From positions 4,966,169-5,030,168 of the forward strand of contig NC_087386.1 of NCBI RefSeq assembly GCF_963675165.1: a stretch of 64,000 nucleotides of DNA, written 5' to 3'. Origin of the DNA: Halichondria panicea (taxonomy: Eukaryota > Porifera > Demospongiae > Suberitida > Halichondriidae). This document shows, piece by piece, positions 20,516-31,094 of the stretch. The position numbers were made by a program, and so were the translations under genes. The notes beneath the pieces are model-generated. The model was given only the letters and a program-made list of their open reading frames with translations. It ran no database searches and was not told the DNA's origin. How positions within the stretch are numbered: the first letter of the stretch is position 1; the number at the start of each line of letters is the position of its first letter.

Positions 20516-21754
20516 ATGGCAGAATTAGCTGAGAGGATACAGCAAGGGAGAGATGACAGGGTGAAGGTGTACCCAATGACCTCCCCTCCCTACAACTGGA
20601 TCTGTCACTTGAACATCGACGACAAGTACGGTGCAACTGGCTTCAAGATCAATCTACCTCATGTCAACAACTACACCGTTGTTGTCACCGCTGCACACAA
20701 CTTATGGATAGATAATTCCTATGCCAACAAAGTCAAGTTGAAATATCAAGGAAAGGATGAAGTAGTTGAAGCAATTGCAAAAAACTTGTATGTACCACCG
20801 GAATATAAGAACCCAAACGATACTCCAGACTACGATTATGGTCTGATATTCTACCTGGATCATGAAAGCTGCAACGATGGATTCGGTTGGACGACTGAAA
20901 TAAAAGACGAAGAACTACTTGGACGTATTGTAACCATTTGCGGGTATCCAGCCGATAAACAGAACAGAAGTATGTGGATCACAGGAACAGATATAACGAA
21001 GGTTCACCCACTTCGTATCGAATACTTGACCGACACAATGCCGGGGCAGAGTGGGAGCCCGATATACACCTGGTACCATGGCTACTGGACAGTCGTTGGT
21101 GTTCACACTTACGGAGATGCCGAATACAACTTTGGTCGATGCTTTGGGTTGCAAATGATCTCTAGATTTGTGAAAAAAATAAACTGCTTGAAAGCACTTC
21201 AATCAGTGGCATTTCCAGACGTTTATCTTCGTTGTTATAAAAGAAAAGAGTCGTTTGATGGGGAAAAAATCAATTGCCAATACCTTGAACCAGGTGATTT
21301 AGGGAAATTTTATATCTACCCCGTGTACATGCCACCGTCCTTAGCCCACGCTGATATCCTTCCCAAATTTGTCATTGAAAGTGCAAATACTGAAGACTTG
21401 TTCTTTCGTCTGGAGATCGAGGGAATGACGCAAAATGATAAATACGTTGGGGGTGCCAAAGTGTATAGCAGTGTGTGCGAGGATAGCAAGGTCAATGAGA
21501 CAGAAATGTTTTATCTGAGAAAAGAAACAAGAGAAGACGCTGTTTACTCATTTATAAGCGTGGCATACCCGACTTGCCGCATACGAGTAGACGGCAGAAA
21601 TGTGAGAAGGAATGAGCCTAATGGTTCTGGAAAAGTCAACTGCCAGTACTACGCTCTAAACAAGAGCACAGGGCCGTATTTTGAAGGTTTGAAAAAAACT
21701 TACAAAAGTGCTGAAGATGAGGAACGGATTCGGATTCAGATGTTGATTAAGTGA
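20516..21754 (+). CDS. S1B (V8-like) serine protease with C-terminal trefoil-like domain, paralog 3
   Basis: Intronless, 412 aa. Triad His61, Asp107 and Ser179 intact; GVHTYG (His197) follows the serine. The C-terminal half has the [12 protein letters not shown] and VNCQYYALN repeats. Nearest to paralog 1 in sequence and 3' flank, but without its N-terminal insertion. The coding start, MAELAERIQQG, keeps the ancestral leader for only ~50 bp; further upstream the TATA-bearing module is replaced by palindromic repeats. The protein is open but its expression is doubtful. Arg-to-Cys (GRCFG) and Met-to-Ile changes occur in conserved positions after the protease core. Confidence 0.82.
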   Translation: MAELAERIQQGRDDRVKVYPMTSPPYNWICHLNIDDKYGATGFKINLPHVNNYTVVVTAAHNLWIDNSYANKVKLKYQGKDEVVEAIAKNLYVPPEYKNPNDTPDYDYGLIFYLDHESCNDGFGWTTEIKDEELLGRIVTICGYPADKQNRSMWITGTDITKVHPLRIEYLTDTMPGQSGSPIYTWYHGYWTVVGVHTYGDAEYNFGRCFGLQMISRFVKKINCLKALQSVAFPDVYLRCYKRKESFDGEKINCQYLEPGDLGKFYIYPVYMPPSLAHADILPKFVIESANTEDLFFRLEIEGMTQNDKYVGGAKVYSSVCEDSKVNETEMFYLRKETREDAVYSFISVAYPTCRIRVDGRNVRRNEPNGSGKVNCQYYALNKSTGPYFEGLKKTYKSAEDEERIRIQMLIK

Positions 21755-21887
21755 CTGTATACTACATGTACATTTGTATTCAGTATGATACTGTAGTTAT
21801 ACCACTTCTGTGTAGTATGCTGAAAGCATAATATTATAAGCTTTGATATTGTCTATGTAATAATTATAGTTAGACACTGTTTAGGAA

Positions 21888-21984
21888 GTTTCTACATGAT
21901 TTAGAAGCCCAAAGGGCTGGTTGTAGTATCCCGAACGTAGTGAGGATTCTACTAGCCCTGAGGACTTCTAAATCATGTGGAAAC
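21888..21984. mobile_element. Small foldback element, second copy
   Basis: Same arms and core as 4352-4448; downstream of protease 3. Confidence 0.65.
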
Positions 21985-22894
21985 TATAGCAACCATGAGT
22001 CTCTAGCCAATCAGATTTAAATGTTCTAATCTAGTCTTTGTTACATGATTTTCTAAGTGAAGTATATGATTTTCTAAGTAAGTACATTTCTAAAAATGTC
22101 TGCTGATACCATTGTGTAGGTGAATGAATAAGCTACAACATATCCAAAATGTTTCCATGAAAACACAAGGTAGTGGGTTTGTGGTGATTAATAAAACAGT
22201 AAACAATTGTTATAGTTGGTAATCAGTTAGGGAGAGAAAAGGCCAAAAGTTTCCGGCTAAGGTTTGGAACTCTGTCACAACATCTATAGATAGTTTGGCT
22301 ATCTTATGAAAGGTTAGATGTTGCTTAAATATATACACATCCTCCGCAGTGCTACTTTTTAGTGCCGTTTCGGTTAGGGAGAGATATGAAGAAGATCTCA
22401 CGGCTAAGGTCCAAAAATTACACCGAGTAAGCTTGAATAAATTGCTTAACTTTTGATAATGTGCAGAAATACTCTAAATCTTGAGATACATTTAAGTACA
22501 ACTATACTCCACCTATTTTTGTATTCTACTCTCTAGACTGGATGCACTGTAATCGAGGTTCCGGATAATCGAGGTTCTACTGTAGTAGGGATCCAGAGGA
22601 GAGTATTATCTGATGGCCCATTCACAGAATACTGACATTGCCTTGTAGCTATAAGGATACCCATAGATGTGCATGAGGAAGTTCATATAAGACCATTGGA
22701 GCATTCAAATCATGATGTGACTTTTGAATACTCCTTGTTCTTGCTATAGGACTAGAGTAATTGAACAATGAATCATAATGATTAGCAATCAATAGTTTAT
22801 AGTTACTTGTGCAATAAGGGACTCATATCATAATAAGCACTGGCAAGGTAAATACGTAGCACTCGGCTTCGCTTCGTGCAAACAAGAGTATAAT

Positions 22895-23108
22895 CAAGGG
22901 AGTATAAAAGAAGAGAGGGCATGCAACTCCACTATCAGCTAGTACACGTAGCTAGCAGAGTTCAAACGTGGGCGGAGGAATGTGTGCATTTGCATGAAGT
23001 GCTAAAAATATTTTTAGCATTTCATGCACAGTCATACACATTCATCCGCCCACGTTTGAACTCTGCTCATTGGAGTTGCATGCCCTCTCTTCTTTTATAC
23101 GCCCTTGG
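22895..23108. mobile_element. Long imperfect hairpin element, second copy
   Basis: Copy of 5371-5584 with the same arms and centre; I saw no differences, consistent with recent block duplication. Confidence 0.8.
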
Positions 23109-24905
23109 TATAATATTATCATTTGTAGCCTTGATAGTTTTGTGCATGGGAATACTTTAGTCACTTTGTGCCTTCATACAAATTATCGTTTGTGTAAATA
23201 ATTGTGAATATTTGTAAACAATTGCTAATTAGTGGGGGTGGTTAGTTGCTAGGTTACCATGAAGGTGTCATGGCACCCCTGGGGTCTAGGTTACCTGTAG
23301 GAAATAGTTACAAGTGATTTCAATCTATGGTTCACGTGAGACCGAGAAAAACATGCAAATATTCCGTTAAATTATAATAGCTGCATAGCAAAAGGTTAAA
23401 TTAAATCAGGATTTCAAACAGTTAGTGTTTATATTCAGAAATTTATGTTTTTTGTTATTTACTTATTTATGTCTAGCACAGTAGTTGTAGGGGAGTACCT
23501 CGATACGAGTTAAAATACCCTTGTGCAATAAGTTTGTAGCAAAAAAGGGATGGGTGTATGTATTTTCAAGTTGCACGAGGGTACAGTGTGCAAATAATAG
23601 ATTCACACATTCTGTGTAGCCTACTGCGGAGGAAGAGAGTAGTACCTGCATGCAAAACTGTATCCCCATTTATTTGACAGTGCCGGAATTTGAATGCATA
23701 TAAAAGTTTTTCTCCTAGCCAGGTTACCTCCCACCTCCCTATAATAACTATACGCAAATGCTAAAGTCTATTTGCATTGAGTTTGGCCCTGGAAGTTATG
23801 TGGTCAATTATGGCTTCATTTATGCTTTATGTGGTGGACAAGTGCCTGGAACTTCTACATGGAAAATGCTAACTTTTAACTGGTTGGAGGCTCTACAGCA
23901 TATACGTACTAGATAGAAACGCTTTTTAACAAGGAATCCAATGGTATATGAAACTTTGAATTTCAGTGAAGGATGACAAAGTTATGACAACTTTGTGAAG
24001 GTCAAACTCAACATAAATATAGACTTTAGTAAAGATCTATGAACAGAAAATGGGTCAGAAGCGATAGAGGCGAAACCAAGAGGTCAAGAGTATGAAACCA
24101 TGCAAACACATGAACCCCCAACCAATATATTGCCAATTTGGTCTTCTTTCCGTCTGCAACCAAGAGGGCGGGGGGTATGAAACCAAATACATGAAACTCC
24201 CCTAACCCATATATTGGTCTTCTTTCCGTCTGCAACTAAGAATTCAAGAATATGAAACCAAACACATGAACCTCCCAACACAAATATTGCTGGTTTTCTT
24301 TCCTCCTGGGAAGTATACCCACATTTCTGTGGGTCACTATAATCAGCTCCATGACTGAATTTGTATACCAACACCTTCTATCAGCTGAGAGGCTTACATG
24401 TACTATAGCACTAAATTACGACATTGAGCAAAATTTCACTAGCGACACCTAAGTATACATGAACAAAAGTCTAGATGATTCACAGCTGAAACTTCTCCCA
24501 CCTATACGAGTCACGTAGCCCCCCCCCCCATACTAGTAATATAGTGAGAGTATATACAAATGGATGAGTCAATAATCGTCCTGTCCATGCATGTGCTAAT
24601 TTTCACCTAATAATTAAACTTGGGGGAAAATGAACTAATATAGATATCAGACGTCGAATATGATATCTGCTCAGAAAACTTGCTGTGGACAGTGTAAATT
24701 GTAATCATACGGCACCCCATAGGTACCTATACTATGTCTGGTGTTTGCACTATTAATTCCTTCCATTTTCTGCATGTGTTCAAGGCCTTTTTTCCCCCTA
24801 GCCAAGGTTACCCACTGATACACGACTACCGACTATACACAGATACTACAGTCTTCATGGACAGGAAATTAGTCAGAGGCAGGTATTCCCCAACCAGGTC
24901 AAGGG

Positions 24906-24912
24906 TATAAAA
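24906..24912 (+). promoter_or_regulatory. TATA box of protease gene 4
   Basis: TATAAAA about 60 bp before the position of the lost ancestral ATG and 81 bp before the used ATG at 24987. Confidence 0.7.
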
Positions 24913-24986
24913 AGGCTAACTTGCAACTCTGAAACTATACACATGCACAATCTGCTAAGGCTAAGCAAAAACGGCATAATTAGCTG

Positions 24987-26201
24987 ATGGGGATACAGCA
25001 AGGGAGAGATGACAGGGTGAAGTTGTACCCAATGACCTCCCCTCCCTACAACTGGATCTGTCACTTGAACATCGACAACAAGTACGGTGCAACTGGCTTC
25101 AAGATCAATCTACCGCATGTCAACAACTACACCGTTGTTGTCACCGCTGCACACAACTTATGGATAGATGGTTCCTATGCCAACAAAGTCAAGTTGAAAT
25201 ATCCAAGAAAGGCTGAAGTAGTTGAAGCAATTGCAAAAAACTTGTATGTACCACCGGAATATAAAAACCCAGACGATACTCCAGACTACGATTATGGCCT
25301 GATATTCTATCTGGATCATGAAAGCTGCAACGATGGATTCGGTTGGACGACTGAAATAAAAGACGAAGAACTACTTGGACGTATTGTGACCATTTGCGGG
25401 TATACAGGCGATAAACAGAACAGAAGTATGTGGATCACAGGAACAGAAATAACGAAGGTCCACCCATTTCGTATCGAATACTTGACCGACACAAAGGAAG
25501 GGCAGAGTGGGAGCCCGATATACACCTGGTACCATGGCTACTGGACAGTCGTTGGTGTTCACACTTACGGAGCTGTCGAATACAACTTTGGTCGACGCTT
25601 TGGCTTGCAAATGATCTCTAGATTCGTTAAAAAAATGAACTGCCTGAAAGCACTTCAATCCGTGGCATTTCCAGACGTTTATCTTCGTTGTTATAAAAGA
25701 AAAGAGTCGTTTGATGGGGAAAAAATCAATTGCCAATACCTTAAACCAGGTGATTTAGGGAAATTTTATATCTACCCCGTGTACATGCCACCGTCCTTAG
25801 CCCACGTCGATATCCTTCCAAAATGTGTCATTGAAAGTGCAAATACTGAAGACTTGTTCCTTCATCTGGAGAGCGAGGGAATGACGCAAAATGATAAATA
25901 CGTTGGGGGTGGCAAAGTGTATAGCAGTGTGTGCGAGGATAGCAAGGTCAATGAGACAGAAATGTTTTATCTGAGAAAAGAAACAAGAGAAGACGCTGTT
26001 TACTCATTCATAAGCGTGGCATACCCGACTTGCCGCATACGAGTAGACGGCAGAAATGTGAGAAATGAGCCTAATGGTTCTGGAAAAGTCAACTGCCAGT
26101 ACTACGCTCTAAACAAGAGCACAGGGCCGTATTTTGAAGGTTTGGAAACAACTTACAAAAGTGCTGAAGATGAGGAACGGATTCAGATGTTGATTAAGTG
26201 A
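24987..26201 (+). CDS. S1B (V8-like) serine protease with C-terminal trefoil-like domain, paralog 4 (new start)
   Basis: Intronless, 404 aa. Triad His56, Asp102 and Ser174 intact. The ancestral start is destroyed: the ATG of the other paralogs is ACG here, and the frame then meets TAA within three codons. A small change a few bases downstream created a new ATG at 24987 that restores the frame as [11 protein letters not shown], so only the extreme N-terminus is altered. The serine loop reads DTKEGQSG. One of two consecutive Arg codons in NVRRNEP is missing. The 3' flank is composite: first like paralogs 1/3, then like paralog 2. Possibly functional; translation depends on the new start. Confidence 0.78.
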   Translation: MGIQQGRDDRVKLYPMTSPPYNWICHLNIDNKYGATGFKINLPHVNNYTVVVTAAHNLWIDGSYANKVKLKYPRKAEVVEAIAKNLYVPPEYKNPDDTPDYDYGLIFYLDHESCNDGFGWTTEIKDEELLGRIVTICGYTGDKQNRSMWITGTEITKVHPFRIEYLTDTKEGQSGSPIYTWYHGYWTVVGVHTYGAVEYNFGRRFGLQMISRFVKKMNCLKALQSVAFPDVYLRCYKRKESFDGEKINCQYLKPGDLGKFYIYPVYMPPSLAHVDILPKCVIESANTEDLFLHLESEGMTQNDKYVGGGKVYSSVCEDSKVNETEMFYLRKETREDAVYSFISVAYPTCRIRVDGRNVRNEPNGSGKVNCQYYALNKSTGPYFEGLETTYKSAEDEERIQMLIK

Positions 26202-26331
26202 CTGTATACTACATGTACATGTGTACGTAGTATGATACTGTAGTTATACAACTTCTGTGTAGTATGCTGAAAGCATATTATAAGCTTTGATATTCTCTAC
26301 GTAATAATTATAGTTAGACACTGTTTAGAAA

Positions 26332-26428
26332 GTTTCTACATGATTTAGAAGCCCAAAGGGCTGGTTGTAGTATCCCGAACGTAGTGAGGGTTCTACTAGC
26401 CCTGAGGACTTCTAAATCATGTGTAAAC
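26332..26428. mobile_element. Small foldback element, third copy
   Basis: Same element as 4352-4448, with one change in the right arm (gtgtaaac). Confidence 0.6.
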
Positions 26429-26759
26429 TATAGCAACCATAAGTCTCTAGCCAATCAGATTTAAATGTTCTAATCTAGTCTTTGTTACATGATTTTCTAA
26501 GTGAAGTACATGATTTTCTAAGTAAGTACATTTCTAAAAATGTCTGCTGATACCATTGTGTAGGTGAATGAATAAGCTACAACATATTACATGTGTATGC
26601 AGTATGATACTGTAGTTATACAACTTCTGTGTCGTATGCTGAAAGCATATAATTATTGCTTATATAATCGTAATTTAACGAGCTGACACTAGCTATTACA
26701 TGTACGCACGCACGTATAGCAACAACACAAGCGTTGATTGTCTGCAGTGACATAAGTGC

Positions 26760-27321
26760 CAGTGAGGATTATAACAGTCTGTCATCGGTCAAAAACCGAC
26801 CAAATGGCTCAAATGACAGGCCCACCATCAGCTTGAGCGGACACTATTGACAGACCAAATATGCTGAGCTGGCTAGATAATCTAATCTAAAGAGCATGCG
26901 CACCATATAGAATATCAATTAATCTGCCACGTGTAAGAGAAGTTTAGCCAGTTATTAGTAAGGCTACTGGTACTATACTGTAGCTTTTTTAGTGCTAGCT
27001 AGTACAAGAAGACAGTGACTACCTTCAAGCAGTGGCACTCTCAGATCTCTTTAAAGTGAATGTTGAATGACTTATTGAACTATATTTTTTTGATAAGTCT
27101 AAAAAATCGATCAGCGACACAACTCGATGGTGTAGTACAGAGCTAGAAATTGAACACAATGAAAATTTAATTTTTGTTTAGACCATTGGATTAACAAACG
27201 TTTTTTACCGTTGTAATTGTTGAGTTACATGCTGACCTAGCATATATAAAGTCAATGACCGATCATTTTGCAGCATGGTCTGACAAATGTCAGCTAGCAG
27301 AAAAAATTATAATCCTCACTG
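26760..27321. mobile_element. Putative TIR element shared by both copies, copy B
   Basis: Counterpart of 8879-9427 with the same 15-bp inverted ends (26760-26774 and 27307-27321) and small internal indels. Confidence 0.5.
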
Positions 27322-27330
27322 AGTGCTAAA

Positions 27331-27951
27331 CTAGGGTTCAAGCTGGCGCTGTGCTAATGCCTCTCGCCATGTTTTTGCTTTCGCTCACAAGTATTAGAAA
27401 GGTTAATAATTTGCAATAATTATGATTTCAAATTGACAGAATAGGTGTTAGCAATTGATTAAACACAGTAACGAATAATATAAATTGAGTAATTATCAGA
27501 AAAGGTTGGTTTGTGGCTTACCTGGACCTCAACAAAGCTGATTCTCTGCAAAATGGATTCTCTTACACGTGGTATTGAGCGCGCATGCGCATTAGATCTA
27601 CATCCAGGAATAGGGGTGTGTCTGCAGTTCAATCAATAATGGCTACTAAAATAGCTAGCTTCTTTAGCAGCTCTTTCTAACTCTTGTAGCCAACAAAAAG
27701 CTAGCGCTTAAGTGCAAGGCTAACTCATAAGTTGAATAGAAAGTTTGTGCGAACAGATGATGCTATGAAAGATTCTGAAGAGACTGCAACAGCCTTCAAC
27801 GTGAGTCAAACTAGCCATAACTCGAGAAAGAAGCTTTAGTTTGCTAATCCACGAATCAAAATCCAAGAGAACGTGGCTAGAAGCCTATAGAAGCTGTTAG
27901 TTTTCATCGCATTGTAACCGTTGAGCAGTTATAGCTGGAATACACACACAC

Positions 27952-27994
<43 letters not shown>

Positions 27995-28044
27995 CACACA
28001 CAGTCAGCTTTACCGTATCCCTCGTGCGGCTACGCCTCGAGGCA
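27331..28044. mobile_element. ~714-bp insertion only in copy B, with CAGA microsatellite
   Basis: Copy A runs uninterrupted from gctaa to attagagtacc at 9431-9444; copy B has ~714 bp extra here, flanked by TAA-like ends. It contains (CAGA)n at 27953-27992 and ends in ctcgtgcggctacgcctcga. A related arrangement (cacagacagac near 60398, with gcgaagc-type palindromic words) is in the ANKEF1 intron, so it is probably a dispersed SINE-like family. No coding sequence. Confidence 0.65.
27953..27992. repeat. (CAGA)n microsatellite
   Basis: Uninterrupted tetranucleotide run inside the copy-B insertion, bordered by (CA)n on both sides. Confidence 0.9.
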
Positions 28045-28289
28045 TAATTAGAGTACCGTATAGTGCGTATATTTGGCAAATGAAGCAATTGAAGTTTGGC
28101 AAGCCTCATCTTGATTCGACAAAATAATGGTCAAAATACATATGCCATACGGTATACTAAATTAATTAATACAAACTCCATTAAAACTTCAATGGGGACA
28201 CCGTCTTTTTTTGCACAGTAACTATGAGTACTCGAAACATTAGCCAATTCCAAAACATTGTCGGTAGCAATACGGACTGTGTACATGTA

Positions 28290-28562
28290 CAGTAGAACCT
28301 TGATTATCCAGACAGCTTGGTTTCAGAAGCAGGCCAGATAACTAAATATGCCTGAAAATCGAATGGATAAAGCACGCCTTGATTCACCCACTTAATTGGT
28401 GCACGTGGGCGTCTGCGCATGTGCAGAAAATAAGCATTCCTGTCTCTATGGTAACAGTTGTAATGCTCATGCGCATATAAGAGACACGACCATTTTCTGA
28501 TTAGTTGAGTTTTGACCCTATCATAGAGAAAATTGCCAAGCCGGATAATCGAGGTTCTACTG
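28290..28562. mobile_element. Pogo/Tc1-type MITE shared by both copies, copy B
   Basis: Counterpart of 9981-10253, same TIRs and TA flanks. Confidence 0.82.
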
Positions 28563-30993
28563 TAGTAGGATCCAGAGGAGAGTAGTATCTGATTGCCCAT
28601 TCACAGAATACCGACATTGCCTTGTAGCTAAGGGTACCCACAGATGTGCATGAGGAAGTTCATATAAGACCATTGAAGCGTTAATTCATGACTTTTGAAA
28701 GCTCCTTGTAGAAATTGACAGGAGTGCATGAATATTGAACAATGGTTAGCACAATCAATATAATGGTTATTTGTGCAATAAGGGACTCATAATAAGCACT
28801 GGCAAGGTAAATAGCACTCGGCTTCGCCTCGTGCAATTACATTGCTTGTTACACTCGTGCTATTAATCCCATATTATCTTAACCAACAATTAACGACGGT
28901 TGCCACACCTGTGCTCTTTGATGTGTTTCCATGACCACATCCTAGTCCTCCTCTTGACGTCCTCCTCCAACACGGCAGAAATGGCGTACCTCCACCACGC
29001 CCTCAGGTCATCACTCACACCCCCGAGGGGCTTATACTTGAGGTACTTTTGGTTGATAGACATTCTATCAAATGACTCAACCAGACTCATAACGTTACGA
29101 TACTGCAAGAGACAAGAAATGATGCAACTAAATACATATAAGTATACATGTAACATTTATTGCTGGTAATAATATGAATCACAGACTAACTGACCAGTGG
29201 GATAAGTCTATACTAGTTGCTGTGTTATTATATAACTCGAGGGAACTATAACCATAGATACTGAATGCACATTATAATCATTACAGGGAACTATAGCTCA
29301 TAGAGATTGACACGCATAAAAAACAAAGCTTGAATCTGCAACAGTATCGTAGCAAAACATACAGTAAGCAGAGAAGTGTTTAATATAGAGGGCGGCTTAC
29401 ACTCGAAGAGCTACATGTAGCTTACCTGCTGTTTTCCTAGAGAGATGGCAATGTGCTCTAGCACCACGTTGACTAGTGCCTGAGGGATGGCCTCGTCCAC
29501 CCCTGGCTTCATGGTCAGCTGCAACTTGGCCTTGGCACTGGTGGGACGCAGCACTACAGGGGGTAATGGAGGGGCAGCACAGAATTGGTGATTTGTAAAA
29601 ATTCTCTTAATGGAAATTGTTGCTCTAGGATCAAAGTTGAAGTAGGGCTGTGATTATAAGGCAATTGAAAGCTATGTCTAACATCATCATCAGAGGTTCT
29701 ATATAGTTAAACACAGTGTCTACGATACACACACACTTACGGAATTGCATGTCCGATGATGTGTCATGTGACCTGGCAATCCGACTCTTAAGTGTTTCCT
29801 GGATTGCGAAATAATAGTTTTTTTAATTTATGGGACGCTCTAAATTAGTTTTCAAAACGACTCTAAATTGTGGGCACCTGAGGCACCTAACGGTCGTCAA
29901 AGAACAGCTGTTTCATTCCTACGAATCTGAATCCTTACAAGGTACAGTGACTCACCGCCCAGTTGCTAGGCAACTTCCCGTCCAAGAGAAGACGAGCATC
30001 TGTGTTCCAGTAAAGGGACAAACAACTCATGTGCACAAGCTGTGGGGGGACAATACTCGTTCTAGTATTATATTCTTGTACACGTTAAACTCTTGTAAAG
30101 TTCTACATCCTCGAACATGATAATAATAATTTTATGCGTAAGAAAGCTCTGGTATTAATTTTGTGGTAAAATGGGAGTAATAATCAAGCGTGAGACGTGT
30201 TTTATGAAATGTACGGGCACAAGCGCGAATTATCACGACGACCCCTTACCAAATTATCTCTCTAGGCTACGCGACCGTGTAATAAAAATGAAAGGGACGT
30301 ACTGTATAACTTTTATTACACGCTTGTAAACTTGATGATGTGATACAAAAAGAACACAGTACCTGAATCACAAGCTCAGTAGTGACTTAGGCCCGAGGGC
30401 CGCAGAAGGAAACCACGGTGGTGTTACCGTGGAACCATGGTGGTATTACCAAGGAGACCATGGTAATAATCACAAGCCAACACTCACTGTACCTTATAGA
30501 TAAGCTGCGAGACAGGGTCGACATCCTGACCTCCAATCACATAGTTACTATCTGTGCTCTGTTGTGAGGGGAAAATTCATAATCATGATGACTATCTCAA
30601 TCCTCCATGGTCTTTAAAGTACATGTAATAGCTACCTCAAGCTGGAGAATAGCTAGACTAGCTAACTAGATGGACATGGCTATAGCTAGAATTAGCTTGG
30701 TGTACGCACATAGGATGCCTAATTAATGGTCTATTACACGAGAAAGGACCATTAATGGAATAATTATTGAAAAGCAACAGGTTTGGGGAAGTGTTCATTA
30801 TAACACCACACCATTAAGCAGCTCACCTGGACAACCAGACTGTCCAGCGTAACGCCCACACTGAACGGATGGGAGGGGTCAGTCACCTAGGGTACAGAGA
30901 AATTATGTGAATGCGTATACATACATGTAAGGAAGCAAGACCAAACGCTTACCCCATCCTCAAACGTTACATGAATGTTTCTGACGGTCACCT

Positions 30994-31094
30994 ATATTGT
31001 GTGTGTGAGTGTGTTTGTGGGTGTAGGTGTGAGAGTGTTGTGAGTGTGTGTGGGTGTGGGTGTGTGGGTGTGTGGGTGTGGTGTGTGGGTGTGC
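30994..31094. repeat. GT-rich microsatellite beside VPS13 exon 7, copy B
   Basis: Same position as 13233-13323 with a different number of GGGTGT units. Confidence 0.88.

Larger units (their letters stand above)
21755..24905. other. Intergenic sequence between proteases 3 and 4
   Basis: No gene seen. Collinear and nearly identical with 4225-7379 in copy A, including the small foldback (21888-21984), the element end at 22551-22582, the hairpin (22895-23108), one minisatellite unit and a C-run near 24519. Confidence 0.65.
26202..28908. other. VPS13 intron sequence downstream of protease 4
   Basis: No gene seen. 26202-26600 follows the flank of paralogs 1/3 (with foldback 26332-26428); from about 26590 it switches to the flank of paralog 2. 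It then holds the TIR element 26760-27321, a copy-B-only insertion 27331-28044 and the MITE 28290-28562. Confidence 0.65.
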
